This document shows, piece after piece, positions 7,301-7,868 of a DNA stretch of 7,868 nucleotides. The DNA lies in assembly GCA_002412645.1 (NCBI GenBank), contig DHVL01000004.1, positions 1-7,868 on the forward strand, written 5' to 3'. Source of the DNA: Candidatus Dojkabacteria bacterium UBA5209. GTDB taxonomy: Bacteria > Patescibacteriota > Dojkabacteria > SC72. Every line of letters begins with the position of its first letter. Position 1 is the first letter of the stretch. The notes below the pieces were generated by a model. That model ran no database searches. It had not been told where the DNA came from and worked only from the letters and a program-made list of their open reading frames with translations. A program made the translations under genes and the position numbers.

Positions 7301-7471
7301 CATGGTAGTGAAGTGGAAGTAGATATATCACAAAAGAGAAAAGATGAGGCTTTAGAGAATATACATGAGGTAATTGCTAATATTAAAGCTAGAGAATTTG
7401 GTGCTACTCCTGATATGTTTAAGTGTAAATATTGTGATTTTAAACATATTTGTAAGGATGCTATTTTATAA
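4385..7471 (+). CDS. UvrD/PcrA-type helicase fused to RecB-like PD-(D/E)XK nuclease with probable Fe-S cluster
   Basis: This 1028-residue protein is a superfamily 1A 3'-5' DNA helicase with a C-terminal nuclease. Helicase motifs in order: Walker A AGAGTGKT (24-31), Ia LALTFTDKASEEM (53-65), Ib STFHSF (83-88), II VDEFQD (233-238), III GDDDQAIYKFRGA (273-285), IV ENYRS (307-311), V TVHSAKGLEFPCVFL (643-657) and VI RRLFYVGATRAKEKL (699-713). The nuclease begins near VSYSQINIYQDCPKKYEY (781-798). It has H819, GKIDRMD with D912, and the IIDYKTG core with D930 and K932, plus QLPLY (947-951). C792 together with C1014, C1017 and C1023 (C-x2-C-x5-C) matches the AddB/AdnB iron-sulfur pattern. It would unwind and resect duplex DNA ends, in effect an AddAB/AdnAB-like function in one chain. 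An acidic run DDDDD lies at 348-352 in the region after motif IV. The start is the ATG sharing one base with the nfo stop. Confidence 0.95.
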   Translation: MNINLNEKQKLAVQHKKGALLIIAGAGTGKTAVITQRILHIINSKWAKPNEILALTFTDKASEEMLTRVDENLPLSYGDIWISTFHSFCDRILRQEGQYIGLDTNYSMMSSAQSYIFFRKNLFNFSLKKFRPYGNPTKFIDDILKHFSRLQDEDVSPSDYIAFAKKLPKRTKEQKEEYEDILELATVYDEYTKLKIENSKIDFGDLIILTIKLFREKPNLLKKYKERFKYILVDEFQDTNYTQNVLVNILSGLDPKNEQEKIGKINPNLTVVGDDDQAIYKFRGAAISNILEFKKLYPKAKEIVLTENYRSRQEILDSSYSLIRHNNPYRLEVTEKIEKRLLARAPFDDDDDTVSLVVAQDEDSEAEWVAKEILELTGYIDENVSDRAQKFDREGQSTFVELVDDRKYQFSDIAILVRANAHADVIIKNLRYFGIPYKVGGSRGLYSRDEIKYLIAFLKTVVNYKDEISVYKLLTLPIWNITAREFVEINRLARENRISVLEELEELLNIKIGEVESIDIHSSNILNRILSDDAKEGLLLLLNILNDTFKKIAEGKSTGEILYDFAQESGYIASFLEEESEQKEFKISNISKFFNYLQEYEKENSDSNIYEYVDFLNYSIEIGDSPLVDQMDMSEYDAINILTVHSAKGLEFPCVFLVNLVSDRFPSQNRRDTIPIPEGLIKESLSDLDEKEEHLHEERRLFYVGATRAKEKLFLTAANFYGGAKRRKKGSVFLYELLDRDISEEFENPKVLKNDKVRSMYEQKEESLILKDVKIDVGKRVSYSQINIYQDCPKKYEYSYVLQLPSRPSPAFSFGTTVHNALKDFYNTVRMAKEGLGFSELPTKEDLLSLFEKHWVSVGYDSKKHEKERKESGKEMMNAFYEKLYSEKQRPYRLEESFTVHLKESSFVGKIDRMDLIEMVDGIAHVEIIDYKTGKEKSSTDVKKDLQLPLYCIFAEQSLGVKVIKAKYVFVEHGSEVEVDISQKRKDEALENIHEVIANIKAREFGATPDMFKCKYCDFKHICKDAIL

Positions 7472-7838
7472 TAGGTTTTATATATTTAGTTTTTTTAGTA
7501 TAATGAGCATGTTTATGATAAATAGTACAAAAATTTATGCAAATTCACTAAGTGAAGCACTTAATAGTGTCTCTAATATATCAGAGACTTCTTCTGTAGA
7601 TTCTTTTATGGACTCTATTATTTCGTTAGCTATTCCATTAGCTGTTTTCTCTGTATTTATTCTACTATCTTTAGCAGCATACCAACTTATGACAAGTAGA
7701 GGTGATCCTGACAAACTAAAGCAGGGTAAAGAGGTTATTACTAACGCAGTTATTGGTTTTCTTTTCATATTGATGTCTGTAGCTATATTGCTACTATTAA
7801 GTAATTTGTTTGGGATAAATATAGGTGGGAGACAGTAA
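7458..7838 (+). CDS. VirB2/TrbC-like pilin with signal peptide
   Basis: This 126-residue protein starts at ATG 7458, inside the last 14 nt of the helicase gene, where AAGG lies directly before the ATG. This start gives a good signal peptide: MLFYNR, a hydrophobic core (about 7-21) and a c-region ending KIYA, with likely cleavage after Ala28. A later ATG at 7503 would lose the signal core. The mature part has two membrane helices (about 53-77 and 96-118) joined by a short polar loop, SRGDPDKLKQGKEVI (80-94). This two-helix hairpin with a charged loop of the GxPxKLKxGKExI type is typical of VirB2/TrbC-like pilins, the subunits of type IV secretion pili. Assignment is by architecture; sequence in this family is poorly conserved. 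Whether other type IV secretion genes follow cannot be seen. Upstream genes are DNA repair, so operon sharing may be incidental. Confidence 0.75.
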   Translation: MLFYNRFYIFSFFSIMSMFMINSTKIYANSLSEALNSVSNISETSSVDSFMDSIISLAIPLAVFSVFILLSLAAYQLMTSRGDPDKLKQGKEVITNAVIGFLFILMSVAILLLLSNLFGINIGGRQ

Positions 7839-7868
7839 GAAGAACATTATTCCTTTGGGTGTTACTAT
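7825..7868 (+). CDS. Possible start of a further gene, cut by the window edge
   Basis: A GTG at 7825, inside the end of the pilin gene, opens a frame (start read as Met: MGDSKKNIIPLGVT) that stays open to the window end. Overlapping starts are common in this window (1 nt and 14 nt overlaps upstream). Only 14 codons are visible, so this could be chance, and there is no Shine-Dalgarno support. Confidence 0.2.
   Translation, partial: MGDSKKNIIPLGVT

Noticed and set aside
1..7868. Mycoplasma-type or SR1-type recoding of UGA, prompted by the mollicute-like tmRNA tag
   Set aside because: The genes read through fully with the standard code, tryptophans are encoded by TGG, and no gene appears broken by in-frame TGA.
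1..7868. CRISPR array, insertion sequence or prophage signs
   Set aside because: No spaced direct repeats, transposase or phage-like genes, or terminal inverted repeats were seen.

Overview
The window is AT-rich and looks like a chromosomal piece of a small-genome bacterium, most likely a member of the Candidate Phyla Radiation (Patescibacteria). The clues are short intergenic gaps, overlapping genes, little sign of Shine-Dalgarno sequences, several surface proteins without clear relatives, a single-chain UvrD-nuclease fusion and a small VirB2/TrbC-like pilin of a kind common in that group. The phylum is an inference; a Dojkabacteria-like lineage is only a guess. All full-length frames end in TAA or TAG and read through with the standard code, so nothing here calls for UGA recoding.

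Layout. On the + strand, positions 1-1531 hold a 5'-truncated seven-helix membrane protein with a coiled-coil tail, followed 1 nt later by a SPOUT (TrmH/SpoU) RNA 2'-O-methyltransferase. An extended -10 promoter lies just after it and drives a complete tmRNA (1569-1979) with an encoded CCA and an unusually long tag frame. Two minus-strand genes converge on the tmRNA: a small cysteine-rich membrane-anchored protein (2884-3177) and a 278-residue membrane-anchored protein with a large outer domain (1985-2821). A tRNA-Ser(GCU) on the minus strand (3361-3449) is divergent from a + strand run of endonuclease IV (nfo, 3516-4385), a UvrD-type helicase fused to a RecB-like, probably Fe-S-containing nuclease (4385-7471), and a signal-peptide-bearing VirB2/TrbC-like pilin (7458-7838). 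A further gene may begin at the right edge.

How it fits together. Nfo and the helicase-nuclease overlap by 1 nt (TAATG), so they are probably translated together as a DNA repair pair: AP-site incision plus DNA unwinding and end resection. The pilin overlaps the helicase end by 14 nt, so it may share the transcript although its role (envelope pilus or DNA transfer) is different. The tmRNA, tRNA and rRNA/tRNA methyltransferase are translation genes. The two minus-strand proteins form a small surface-protein cluster.

The most interesting points are the tmRNA tag, which ends in a way that recalls the Lon-targeted tags of Mollicutes rather than the usual LAA ending; a pacifastin-like cysteine pattern in a tiny bacterial surface protein; and the all-in-one helicase-nuclease with an AddB-style four-cysteine pattern.
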